Shown: one piece after another, positions 1 through 7,359 of the stretch
Numbering within the stretch: position 1 is the first letter of the stretch
Layout: each line of letters starts with the position of its first letter
Source: Chrysochromulina tobinii
Taxonomy: Eukaryota > Haptophyta > Prymnesiales > Chrysochromulinaceae
Length of the DNA: 11,169 nucleotides
Direction of reading: 5' to 3'
Assembly: GCA_001275005.1 (NCBI GenBank)
Contig: JWZX01001122.1
Span: 1-11,169 of the forward strand
Translations under genes and position numbers: made by a program
Notes under the pieces: model-generated
Databases searched by the model: none
Told to the model about the DNA's origin: nothing
The model's input: only the letters and a program-made list of their open reading frames with translations

Positions 1-1500
1 GCGTGTTGAGCTGTTGGCCGGAGAGGGCGTCGGGGATGTACGCGTGCTGCGCGCGCAGACAGTCAAGGTGCCACACGCGCATCGACGCAAATCCGTCGTC
101 AGCGGGCATCGGCGGAAGCGCCACCTGCGTACCCTCAGCCGAGTCCAACTGTAGCGACCCAAGTGTCTTCTCCAGCGCGCCGACGGTGTTTTGCACGTAC
201 TTCGTGTACAAGCCAACGACCACGGGGTGATCGCCCTTGCTCGTGAACTTGGACTTGTTGATCCGCTCAATGTCGGCAGCAACATCCAGCTCGCTCGCAT
301 GAACCTCAATGGGGGTTGCATCCGCGCCGCTGCTCAGCGCGAAGACCTTGGGCTGCAGCTTATCGAGGTGCACCCGTAGCGCGGGGTAAGCCGTCAACCT
401 CTTGATCAGCTCCCGGCTCAGCGAATCCTCACAGCAGCACCTACGTGTGGGAGAGAGAGTGGCAGCCGCGTGAGAGGCGATCCCATCACATCTGTGCAGA
501 AGAGGATGGGCAGCGCTCACCATCCACGTGAAAAGTACGGCGTCTCGTTGTAAAGCGTGTCGAGCCCCTCGCACAGGCCGGGCGGTGCACCCGCGTCCTT
601 GGCCGCGACAGCAGACTCATGCGAGGTAAAGCGCACGATGGCGGGGCTGCGGCTGAGGTCGCAGCTCTCGATAGTTCCGAACCCGATGAGCGCCGCGCGT
701 ACCACGTTCTCGTCTACGTTTGAGCTCAACTTGAACAAGCAGACAACACCATCGAACTCGGCTGGCCGGGGTGGGATCTCCTCGATCTGGAGCACGGTCG
801 TTGCAAGGATCGACGCATACAGCTGATTCATCGCCCCCCCCTTGAGTGCAATCTCAAAGAAATCTTTCTGCTCCGGAGTCCTTGGTGCCTGATACAATGA
901 TCCAAAGTCCCAGAACAAGGCTTCGATGGCCAGCCTTGCCAGAGCGCGTCTAAGCACGCGGATGCGCGACCCGGCCGGATCCGGATCGCCTGACATGAGC
1001 CAGCCATAGGTGAGCGCGCCGATGCTCCGATCTCCACGCTCGACGAGCGCTGCGGCCTCTTCACGGCTCAGCAGCGGCGAAGGCGAGGCCCCGCTCTTTT
1101 CCAAAGCCTCGAGCTCCTGCCGATTCGGCATCTTGAAGTTTTCCGGCTGCATCAGCAGCCACTTGACACAAAGCAACCGAATCGCACCACACATAAGGAC
1201 TTGTATGACGATTTTGTCGAGCGCTGTGAGCGCTTGATGCAGCTTTGGTGGCAGCGGTGTACCGACTTGTGGAGAAATCAGCTCATCGATGTCGTCGAGG
1301 TTGGTGTCGTCCCCGTCGGCATTGGGCCGCATGGGATCTCGGGATCCCGTAAGGTCATCCTGGTCCTGCACGAAGGGCACGATTTGTGCGCCACGCTTGC
1401 TCGCGGCGCAGCCGCCCCCTCGGACGCGCACCATCCCGGTCACTCCTCCCCGTTTTCCCCACAGGGGAGTCGGCCCGGCGCCCGGCGGGGGAGCCCCCAT
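1..1500 (-). CDS. TIR/HET-like algal protein with RRM-like insert, two exons, 3' end outside window
   Basis: Two exons are visible, 1500-521 and 440-1; the second is open to the window edge, giving at least 473 residues with no stop seen. Residues 97-117 form a hydrophobic stretch, possibly a membrane segment. Residues 158-242 contain GALTYGWL, LFWDFGSLYQ and LYASILATTVLQIEEIP, and after the splice the motif RGWCCCED follows. The order (F/V)WDxxSLxQ, then a TTVLQ strand, then RGWCxxE resembles TIR/HET-like domains (WIDxxCxNQ ... RAWCLWE), whose Glu is the candidate catalytic residue. Between these parts, residues about 251-304 look like an RRM (VVCLFKL, helix, SPAIVRFTS, helix). Exon 2 also carries FTSKGDHPVVVGLYTKYV, which I recall from the same uncharacterised algal family. 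I chose ATG 1500 because it follows an in-frame stop; Met23 or Met57 could be the true start. The TIR/HET assignment is inference from motifs; the molecular function is unknown. Confidence 0.72.
441..520 (-). other. Spliceosomal intron, 80 nt
   Basis: On the minus strand the intron begins GTGAGC at 520 and ends CTCTCTCCCACACGTAG at 441, with a pyrimidine-rich tract and a CTCAC branch-like motif upstream. Splicing joins TG (522-521) to G (440), making a Trp codon and yielding RGWCCCED, which matches the conserved RGWCxFE motif of the family. Downstream, 440-1 is open for its full length in the spliced frame. Without splicing, translation stops at the TGA lying in the donor site (519-517), just before the CCxE motif. 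An earlier AG (CTTCTGCACAG) is a poorer acceptor because it leads directly to a stop. Confidence 0.85.
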
Positions 1501-1723
1501 TCACAATGAGAAAAGAGGGGCTGCATCCCGGTCGACTTCCCACATTGAGTAAACTTGATTACACTGGATTACACTGGATTACACTGGATTACACTTGAGA
1601 CATCTGTCGTTTACAGGGTATCAAGGACCCTGGCTGTCGTTCACGCCCCTGGACTGTGCACGGAGCAGGGGAAGCACGCGAGGAGAGGGCGGCTCCTTCT
1701 CTCGTCTCCTTGAGCGCCGCCGC
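1501..1723. promoter_or_regulatory. Divergent intergenic region (likely bidirectional promoter)
   Basis: These 223 bases separate the start codons of the minus-strand TIR/HET-like gene (ATG 1500) and the plus-strand Nudix gene (ATG 1724). Both promoters and 5' UTRs must fit here unless there are undetected 5' exons. No clear TATA box was seen. The only distinctive structure is the tandem 10-bp repeat at 1547-1596. An open frame continues upstream of the Nudix ATG to about 1595 but has no ATG. Confidence 0.5.
1547..1596. repeat. Tandem 10-bp repeat (GATTACACTG), about 5 copies
   Basis: Three perfect GATTACACTG units (1557-1566, 1567-1576, 1577-1586) are followed by GATTACACTT (1587-1596) and preceded by a diverged unit GAGTAAACTT (1547-1556). 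The array sits in the divergent promoter region, about 50 bp from one start codon and 130 bp from the other. Its AT-rich content contrasts with the GC-rich surroundings. It may be a minisatellite or an array of transcription-factor sites with about one helical turn of spacing. Confidence 0.9.
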
Positions 1724-2794
1724 ATGGAGTTCCCGCCGAGCCAAGAATACTGCACGCCTGACGGCCGCCGCTGGCGAAAGTGCGCAGGTGCCGCCATCAT
1801 CAACTCCGCCGGCCATCTTCTCGTGGGAGAGCGGATCAAGATTGCTGGCGCGTGGAACTGCCCGCAGGGCGGGATGGATGCAAGCTCCCGTGAGCACAGC
1901 AGGCCGGAGACGGTACTAATGGCGGCGGCGCGAGAGGCCTTCGAGGAGGTGGGGCTAAAGGTGGGCGAGCACATAGTCCCCATCGCCGCCATGGACGACG
2001 AGCAGGCCGTGCGCTACGCCGCAGGTGGGTGGCTCGCGCAAGAGGGATTTGCTGGGCAGCAGCTTCACTGGGCCTTGTTCCAAATGTGTGATGTGGTGGG
2101 CGATTCAGAGCCGTCCCACGTGTGCACGCTAGGTGGTCTAGGAGGTGAGGAACCGGAATTCGCGCGCGTAGAGTGGCGACCCTTCGAGGCGGTCGTTGCG
2201 GCGATGTGGGCAAACAAGCGCGAGCCCTATGAGGCTCTCATGCGCTGGGCTTTGCCACTGCTCGAGCAGCGCGCACAGTTGGCGCGTGGCATCGATTTCA
2301 CCGGCACCTGGCAGCGCCAAGCGACCCTCAACGACAACGTGGTCGAAGCCCTCGTCGCTCGGGGCCTCGATGTGCTGGCGGCTCAACGCGAGGCGAGCAA
2401 GCCGTACATTCAGGAATGGGCGCGTCATGACAGCCTGCCACTGGGTGACTGGATGGTGACGACGCTGGACGTCGACGGGCAAGGCGCGTACCGGGCTGTA
2501 GTGTACGCCTTGGGTGACTGGGAGGAGACCCTCGAGCGCCCCTCGGTCCTCTATGGCAACGCATCTGCCATGCAGCCCGACGAGTTGCTCCGCCGGACGG
2601 GTTGGGTTGCGCTCCATCCTGAGGGTTTTGCACACACGACGTGGTCCTCGCGGGTCAATGGCGTGGCGGAGATCACAGCGCGGCGGCTGCGCCACGACGG
2701 CGCTATGGTGGTCGCCCGCACCTTTCTCGTTGATGGGAGGCGACCCGTCGTCTGCGAGGAGATCTTTCAGCGGCAGCCGGCCGATCCGAAGTGA
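1724..2794 (+). CDS. Nudix hydrolase fused to a lipocalin/FABP-like (calycin) domain
   Basis: A 356-residue protein. Residues 18-185 form a Nudix hydrolase domain: strands around AGAAIINSAGHLLVGER, a WNCPQGG motif like RppH and plant Ap4A/dinucleotide hydrolases, and the Nudix helix E62-x7-R70-E71-x2-E74-E75-V-G77-L78, so all metal-binding Glu residues are present. The loop between PQGG and E62 is about 7 residues longer than in the canonical GX5E spacing. Such enzymes cleave nucleoside diphosphates linked to another group (dinucleotides, capped RNA, ADP-ribose); the PQGG form favours RppH/Ap4A-type substrates. Residues 192-350 look like a calycin domain: FTGTWQR opens it, as in FABPs and lipocalins, and FLVDGRRPVVCEEIFQR closes it. 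ATG 1724 is the first in-frame ATG, though the frame stays open upstream. No signal peptide is seen, so a cytosolic or nuclear location is likely. The calycin ligand is unknown. Confidence 0.85.
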   Translation: MEFPPSQEYCTPDGRRWRKCAGAAIINSAGHLLVGERIKIAGAWNCPQGGMDASSREHSRPETVLMAAAREAFEEVGLKVGEHIVPIAAMDDEQAVRYAAGGWLAQEGFAGQQLHWALFQMCDVVGDSEPSHVCTLGGLGGEEPEFARVEWRPFEAVVAAMWANKREPYEALMRWALPLLEQRAQLARGIDFTGTWQRQATLNDNVVEALVARGLDVLAAQREASKPYIQEWARHDSLPLGDWMVTTLDVDGQGAYRAVVYALGDWEETLERPSVLYGNASAMQPDELLRRTGWVALHPEGFAHTTWSSRVNGVAEITARRLRHDGAMVVARTFLVDGRRPVVCEEIFQRQPADPK

Positions 2795-3001
2795 TGAAGA
2801 TCATCCCGCATGCCGAAGCCTATACGGAGACGCCGCAGCAGCCTTGATGATTGAAGGTCTTTGAAGGCGAAGCGCGTTGCTATGGCGTATCCGTATGGAC
2901 GGTTGAAATGAGACAGGAGAGAGAGGATGGGGCTGTGGACGTGTGGGTCCAGAGGGCGTCGTGATTCGTTTGAACCACATCATGGAACCACATCCACGTC
3001 G

Positions 3002-3022
3002 CATTCCGGGCGAAACGGAATG
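3002..3022. repeat. Inverted repeat / hairpin, 7-bp perfect stem
   Basis: CATTCCG (3002-3008) and CGGAATG (3016-3022) are perfect complements around a 7-nt loop GGCGAAA. It lies in the convergent intergenic region, 19 bp from a second hairpin. It could be an RNA 3'-end structure or chance. Confidence 0.6.
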
Positions 3023-3040
3023 GTCGGAACGAGTGAAGGT

Positions 3041-3061
3041 TCATCAATCGTTTATTGATGA
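3041..3061. repeat. Inverted repeat / hairpin, 8-bp perfect stem
   Basis: TCATCAAT (3041-3048) and ATTGATGA (3054-3061) are perfect complements around the 5-nt loop CGTTT. The AT-rich composition is unlike the surrounding GC-rich DNA. It sits between two convergent genes, where a shared 3'-end processing or pause element is possible. Confidence 0.65.
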
Positions 3062-3314
3062 TTAATTTGCGAACGTTCTCGACGTTGGTTAATTGGGGCG
3101 AGTGGCGTGCGCGGCGCGTGGGCGCTCAACGACCTGCCACGCACAACCGCGGTAACTAAATCTATCGAGATTCGATTCGACTCGACTAACGTAAATTCGA
3201 TTCACTTGATTGGCGTCACCGTCGGGACTCGGGACCGATCAATAATTTGACCTATGCCCCGCTATGCAGGCGCACAGCCTCCCATATGCAAAAGCATAAA
3301 TCCCGTGCAGGGGG

Positions 3315-5234
3315 TCACGACGACTTGAGACTGTACAAAGTAAAGCTCGAGGTGGCGCCGGGCTGCAGCGTGAACGTAACGCGAAAGAGCCCGGGGCGGG
3401 GCCCACTAAAAGACCCCTCCTCCTCGATGAGTCGTAATGCCGTGCTCGCATAGATCGAGGCGTTGATCTCCCAACGGCGGCGCAGTGTGAACGTCCGGCT
3501 GAACAGGTGGACCTCGTTCCCGTCGCTAATGTTGCTCTCCATGCACACGCTCACGTCGGCATCGCCATCATAGCTGCGTAGATAACCCACACGCAGAGCA
3601 CGCGAGGCGTTGAGATGCGCTACAAAGGCCGCTCCTGACGTACGCGCCATAAACCCCCACTTGTCAGCCGCCTGGGCAGGCTTGGGAGCCTCGCGCCACG
3701 CCGTCTCTATGTAGTGCCCGTCAGCCGACCGGCGCAGCATCGTCCACTCCCAACGAGGCTCTGCAGCCGGCGCCACTTCTGCATCGCCCAGCAGGTTTGG
3801 TACGGCGAGCCGCATCGTGCGGCTGCAATTCAAGTTCATCCAGCAGGCGTTGTTCGTAAAGTCCACAAGGGTGAGTGCCGGCTCGACGAGCTCGATGAGC
3901 CTCTCGTGACTGCGCGAGCCGCCCAACGTCTGTGCGTGTGTGGGTGGCAACGTACCTGCATGCTCCATGAGCCGCGTGCGCTCGGCCGCTGTGAGGTTCT
4001 CGATCCGCTTGCGCTCTGCCTGCATGAGGGACACCAGAAAATATGCGCACATCTCGTGGCCGCGGCGTGACAGGTGCAAGTTATCCACGATGACCTCACG
4101 CCGACTCTCATCGGCTCGATGGTGCGGTTTGAGCATAAGCGCGGACGTCAAATTGAGCGCGGACGTCCAAAAGGACGTTGGAATGCCGTAATGTTGCAAC
4201 ACGTCCTTGTGATATGGCCATCCTCCCCACACTCGCGAGGGTGGAATCCGTTTCGGATCGAACCACGCCGACTCAGTGTACAGGAGGGCGGGCGACGTGG
4301 GCGAGAGCAACAGCAGCTGGCGCACCAACGCCTCCGTGACAAGGCTGGCGCCGCCCAAGGAGCTGATGTACCGTTGATAAACTCGTGGATTCGCAACGGC
4401 GTTCAGGTCGTTGGTTGCAGTATCCACGATCACCAGGTCGGCGGGGTGTTCGCGGAAGGCAGGCAGCACGCGCGACTGAAAGTTATCCACGAAGAAGGCG
4501 CTGCCTCTGCCTGCGGCACACAGATTACTGAGTCGGTGGCCCGTTGGGCAGCACACGCTGCTGCGCGAGTTGAGGTATTCGACCAAGGCGTTGGCCCACG
4601 TATGATTGATGCCGGAGACGAGCTTGGATCGTATGCGCCTAAAGAAGGAGTATAGTCCATGCAGGGTCGAATTTGCCAGGGTTCGGCCGGAGGCATACGA
4701 CGCCCAAAGTTCGTGTTCGCGGGAGGTTTTGGACACGTTCAACGATTCAGCTGGAACCCATCCCGCTCTGATGGCCGCAATCATGTGGTCCCTGGTTGGG
4801 TCTCCCTCGCCGCACGTGACGCTGCCGCCAATCGTCATTATGTGCAGACAGCAGTCTGCACTATCCAGCTTTGCGAGCACCGGCGCCAGCCGTGAGAGCG
4901 CCCAGCCACCTTTCACCACGTGCGCAGCATCCATCACCTCGTCAGGGAGCATGGTGTGGGCATCGATCGCTGAATCGGGTCTACCGAAATACTCCAAGGC
5001 CTGCTGATGCGTGCCGAGCGGGCTGCTGCTCATCGCAGACACCGCGGGGGGAGCCGTGCCGGTAACCATTCTCGCGAAGAGCACAGGAACGGTGAGGGGT
5101 GTGAAGCTGCTATTAGATGAAGCACACAATTTCGCGTTGCGTACATACCGTACGCGCGCTAGGCGCTGCCACATCGTGACCTCGAGCGGCACATCGCCGG
5201 TCATTTTGCTGAGGACTTTTCTGATTCTGCACAT
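3315..5234 (-). CDS. SGNH/GDSL-type hydrolase with C-terminal domain, secretory-route candidate
   Basis: About 639 residues from ATG 5234. The SGNH catalytic set is visible: block I IMTIGGSVTCGEG with Ser138, block II LSNLCAAGRGS around Gly242, block III DTATNDLN with Asn275, and block V DNLHLSRRGHE with Asp384 and His387. The family cleaves esters, often acetyl or acyl groups on glycans or lipids; the substrate here is unknown. About 250 residues follow the His and have a beta-rich look (FVAHLNASRALRVGYL, VHLFSRTFTLRRRW), so a second domain is likely. About ten N-X-S/T sequons and paired cysteines suggest ER/secretory targeting, but no strong signal peptide is seen; a weak hydrophobic stretch lies at residues 47-67. 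The start is uncertain: the frame is open to 5435, ATGs at 5204 and 5174 are alternatives, and a spliced 5' exon is possible (GTATGT donor-like site near 5147). It is divergent from the neighbouring SGNH gene. Confidence 0.8.
   Translation of the reverse strand: MCRIRKVLSKMTGDVPLEVTMWQRLARVRYVRNAKLCASSNSSFTPLTVPVLFARMVTGTAPPAVSAMSSSPLGTHQQALEYFGRPDSAIDAHTMLPDEVMDAAHVVKGGWALSRLAPVLAKLDSADCCLHIMTIGGSVTCGEGDPTRDHMIAAIRAGWVPAESLNVSKTSREHELWASYASGRTLANSTLHGLYSFFRRIRSKLVSGINHTWANALVEYLNSRSSVCCPTGHRLSNLCAAGRGSAFFVDNFQSRVLPAFREHPADLVIVDTATNDLNAVANPRVYQRYISSLGGASLVTEALVRQLLLLSPTSPALLYTESAWFDPKRIPPSRVWGGWPYHKDVLQHYGIPTSFWTSALNLTSALMLKPHHRADESRREVIVDNLHLSRRGHEMCAYFLVSLMQAERKRIENLTAAERTRLMEHAGTLPPTHAQTLGGSRSHERLIELVEPALTLVDFTNNACWMNLNCSRTMRLAVPNLLGDAEVAPAAEPRWEWTMLRRSADGHYIETAWREAPKPAQAADKWGFMARTSGAAFVAHLNASRALRVGYLRSYDGDADVSVCMESNISDGNEVHLFSRTFTLRRRWEINASIYASTALRLIEEEGSFSGPRPGLFRVTFTLQPGATSSFTLYSLKSS
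4138..4167. repeat. Short direct repeat within SGNH gene (12 bp, period 18)
   Basis: AGCGCGGACGTC occurs at 4138-4149 and 4156-4167, in frame, so the minus-strand protein has a repeated TSAL(N/M)L peptide just before the DxxH motif. It looks like a small in-frame tandem duplication that has begun to diverge. Confidence 0.6.
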
Positions 5235-5318
5235 TTTCCATGTTCCGGGTCGAGTGCGTGTGTTTGATCCTAACGCGGAGGAGAAACACAAGGTCGTGTT
5301 TCCCGACCACCCAGACCG
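5235..5318. promoter_or_regulatory. Very short head-to-head gap between two SGNH genes
   Basis: Only about 84 bases separate the chosen start codons (ATG 5234 on minus, ATG 5319 on plus); with the later minus-strand starts it is 114-144 bases. An in-frame TAA at 5271-5273 fixes the upstream limit of the plus-strand frame. If both starts are right, this is a compact bidirectional promoter. Alternatively, one or both genes have upstream exons that overlap the other gene. Confidence 0.4.
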
Positions 5319-7154
5319 ATGAGTTCGGCAGATGTGGAGTGGTACCGCAGCCTCGAAGCGTCGTTCGTAGCTCCAAGCAACGCCTCCTTCAGCACTTGGC
5401 CAGACACCCGTCACGAGAGCAGCGCGCATCGCCAAACATCACGTCTGCTGCGGCTTGCGCAGGCCGGTAAGAACGTGACAATCACTTTGACGGGCGGCTC
5501 ATCGAGCGCCGCTCGTGAGAGTTTTGCGTATCACTTTGGTCGCCAGCTGGCAGACGCGCTCAGCCCAAGAGAGAGGGGTGGCAACTGCACGATTGACGCC
5601 AGCTCGAGCACGTGGCGCTGTCCAGTTGCTGGGCGCTTCCCCGGACAATTGGTCGAGATCGTACCCGCCGCAAATGGGCACACGGGGACTGACTTTGCGG
5701 CGCTGTTGATGGACGCTCTTGTCCCGCAGCGCACCGACATCCTAGTTTGGGAGTATGTCATCAACGACTGGTCGACGCAGCTACTCAACCCTCGCTTTAC
5801 GGACAACGCGCTTGATCTTTACTTGCGGAGAGCACTGGCAATCAATCCACGCATGGTCTTCGTCTTCGTGCACTTATGGGTCCCACTCGCTGCCGGGTGC
5901 TGGCCCCAATGCGTCATGGGCGGCGGGCCCAAGTTTATGTACGAAGCTGTCACCTCCACACTGGAGCGGAACTACCAAGACAGGGGTCTCGACTGGACGT
6001 CGATCGACTTCAACGACATCGCGACGCAGCACTACGTGGCTCATCGAGGGAAGCTCAAGCTGGTCAACGAGACGCACGCCATGTTTTCCGACAAGCAGCA
6101 TCCGAACCAGAGGACGCACCGCATCATAGGAAGCGTGGTCTGGCAGCACTTTCGTCCTTTCGTGCTCAACACAAAAAGAGAGGTCACTGCCAATGCCGGC
6201 ACTGTCATGGACCATGCGCCGGTGGAGAATGTACCTCTGCCGATGCCCCCGACGGGGCTGCCCGGGGTCTCGAATATGTCAAACGCGTCGGTGGCGGCAC
6301 GGATGATGTGGCGCTTCCTCTCAAAGCCGGGGCAAGTGCATTCGTGGACGCACTCGCTCCCCCACAATGGCGACTCTGCCGAGTATGTCTCGTACGGGCT
6401 TGCAGGATCACGCTACGCGCAGCCGGGTGACCGGGGCGTGCAGAGCAGCGCTGGGTCGACATTGATCAAGGTGGCCATCGAGGCCGCCGCGTCACGCTCT
6501 GACTCTATGCGATATGCACGGCTGCCCCTGTGTAACGGAGCGACCGGCTTCCTTCGCCACTCGCTGCAATTCCAAGTGGCCTCGAAACGGCACGGGCACC
6601 AAGTGGCCTCGGACCCTCAAACGCCGCGTTTCGTCGGCATCAACTTTGTTGCCAGCCAGGGCCGCTCACTAGCACCAAAGGCGGCCGCGGAAGACATGGA
6701 CAGAGGGCTGCTAAACCTGACCCTCGAGTATGTCTGCCAGGCGAGTCCAACGGCGGGTGGAAACGAAGCTGGCTCAACGACGGCCGGCGACTACCAGCGC
6801 AATCAGGGGCGAACTTGCTTCGCGCCGATGGCATCAAGTATGCTTGTCCCGGGCAGCATCGAGCTGGCCGACCTGGCGGAAGAACGCAACGTAACTACGG
6901 TTGCCGTCGACTTGAGCAGTATAGGGGCTTCCGCTCCCCACCGCAAACTGAGACCCACGAGTCCCGATGACCGCCGAACAGGCTTTGCTGTGCTACTACG
7001 AGGGATTCACGCTCCTCAAAATTACTTTGAGCTGCCTGACCCGCGCGTAGCATGCGGACCTGAGTGCACGGATCCCATTGAGGTCTCTATTCGCGTGTGC
7101 CAGCGGACGCTTGAGGGAGCCGCCCAAGGGCTCGGTGCAGTCTTGTTCATATGA
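5319..7154 (+). CDS. SGNH/GDSL-type hydrolase with C-terminal domain
   Basis: A 611-residue protein. Block I is NVTITLTGGSSSA with Ser61, block II-like AANGHTGTDF around Gly120, block III WEYVINDWS with Asn149, and block V SDKQHPNQRTH with Asp258 and His261: the full SGNH set. The family hydrolyses esters, in many members on polysaccharides; the substrate here is unknown. Residues about 290-611 are a long C-terminal region with beta-strand-like segments (TPRFVGINFVAS, LLNLTLEYVC, GFAVLLRG) and several cysteines, comparable in size to that of the divergent neighbour. Eight N-X-S/T sequons suggest the secretory route, yet the ATG at 5319 gives no signal peptide, so a short upstream exon may be missing (possible acceptor CACCCAG at 5314). 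The start was chosen as the first ATG after the in-frame stop at 5271. It is a distant paralogue or family member of the minus-strand gene with which it shares its 5' flank. Confidence 0.8.
   Translation: MSSADVEWYRSLEASFVAPSNASFSTWPDTRHESSAHRQTSRLLRLAQAGKNVTITLTGGSSSAARESFAYHFGRQLADALSPRERGGNCTIDASSSTWRCPVAGRFPGQLVEIVPAANGHTGTDFAALLMDALVPQRTDILVWEYVINDWSTQLLNPRFTDNALDLYLRRALAINPRMVFVFVHLWVPLAAGCWPQCVMGGGPKFMYEAVTSTLERNYQDRGLDWTSIDFNDIATQHYVAHRGKLKLVNETHAMFSDKQHPNQRTHRIIGSVVWQHFRPFVLNTKREVTANAGTVMDHAPVENVPLPMPPTGLPGVSNMSNASVAARMMWRFLSKPGQVHSWTHSLPHNGDSAEYVSYGLAGSRYAQPGDRGVQSSAGSTLIKVAIEAAASRSDSMRYARLPLCNGATGFLRHSLQFQVASKRHGHQVASDPQTPRFVGINFVASQGRSLAPKAAAEDMDRGLLNLTLEYVCQASPTAGGNEAGSTTAGDYQRNQGRTCFAPMASSMLVPGSIELADLAEERNVTTVAVDLSSIGASAPHRKLRPTSPDDRRTGFAVLLRGIHAPQNYFELPDPRVACGPECTDPIEVSIRVCQRTLEGAAQGLGAVLFI
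6572..6611. repeat. Short direct repeat within plus-strand SGNH gene (13 bp, period 27)
   Basis: CCAAGTGGCCTCG is present at 6572-6584 and again at 6599-6611, in frame, giving a repeated HQVAS/FQVAS peptide. This is probably a small in-frame duplication in the C-terminal domain. Confidence 0.6.
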
Positions 7155-7359
7155 GGAGTTTCACAGTACCTATATCGTTCGGCTATATACCTATATCGTA
7201 CGGGGGTACGGAGATACATCGCATTATATACCTACCATAGCTGTTTTCCTGTTAAAATGTGGGGGCTGCTTCTCGCTTCTGCATACTGCAAGGTATGTGG
7301 GGGTTCTGCACAGATGTTATGTTTACACGCTGAGCCTGACAGCTGACAGCTGTGCGCGC
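7155..7359. other. Convergent intergenic region with AT-rich repeats and 3' hairpin
   Basis: These 205 bases separate the convergent stops of the SGNH gene and the TIR-oxidoreductase gene. TACCTATATCGT occurs at 7167-7178 and 7188-7199 (period 21), and a third partial copy, ATATACCTACC, follows near 7225. Near the right edge, CTGAGC (7330-7335) pairs with GCTCAG (7358-7363), the latter covering the TIR gene stop, with CAGCTG palindromes between. No gene was found. The region must contain both 3' ends. Confidence 0.5.

Larger units (their letters stand above)
2795..3314. other. Gene-free convergent intergenic region (520 bp)
   Basis: This lies between the stop codons of the Nudix gene and the minus-strand SGNH gene, so it should hold both 3' UTRs and polyadenylation sites. 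I see no supported gene. It contains two close hairpins (3002-3022 and 3041-3061), an AT-richer stretch around 3040-3075, and a TCGA-rich patch at about 3164-3205 with repeated ATTCGA and ACTCGA. I found no AATAAA signal. Confidence 0.6.

Noticed and set aside
517-525. TGA after RGW as the real end of the left-edge gene
   Set aside because: The TGA lies in a GTGAGC donor. A good acceptor 80 nt on restores RGWCCCED and a 146-codon open exon matching the family.
1595-1723. Extension of the Nudix frame upstream of ATG 1724
   Set aside because: The frame is open but contains no ATG, and the translated segment overlaps the repeat edge and lacks conserved features.
2801-3004. Small minus-strand frame of 67 codons in the convergent intergenic region
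   Set aside because: It is short, lacks recognisable features and lies where 3' UTRs are expected.
5319-5435. Extending the minus-strand SGNH gene to the upstream end of its open frame
   Set aside because: This would overlap the start of the plus-strand SGNH gene and adds no recognisable signal peptide; the farthest in-frame codon at 5435 is TTG, although an ATG exists at 5429. A start within 5174-5234 is more economical.
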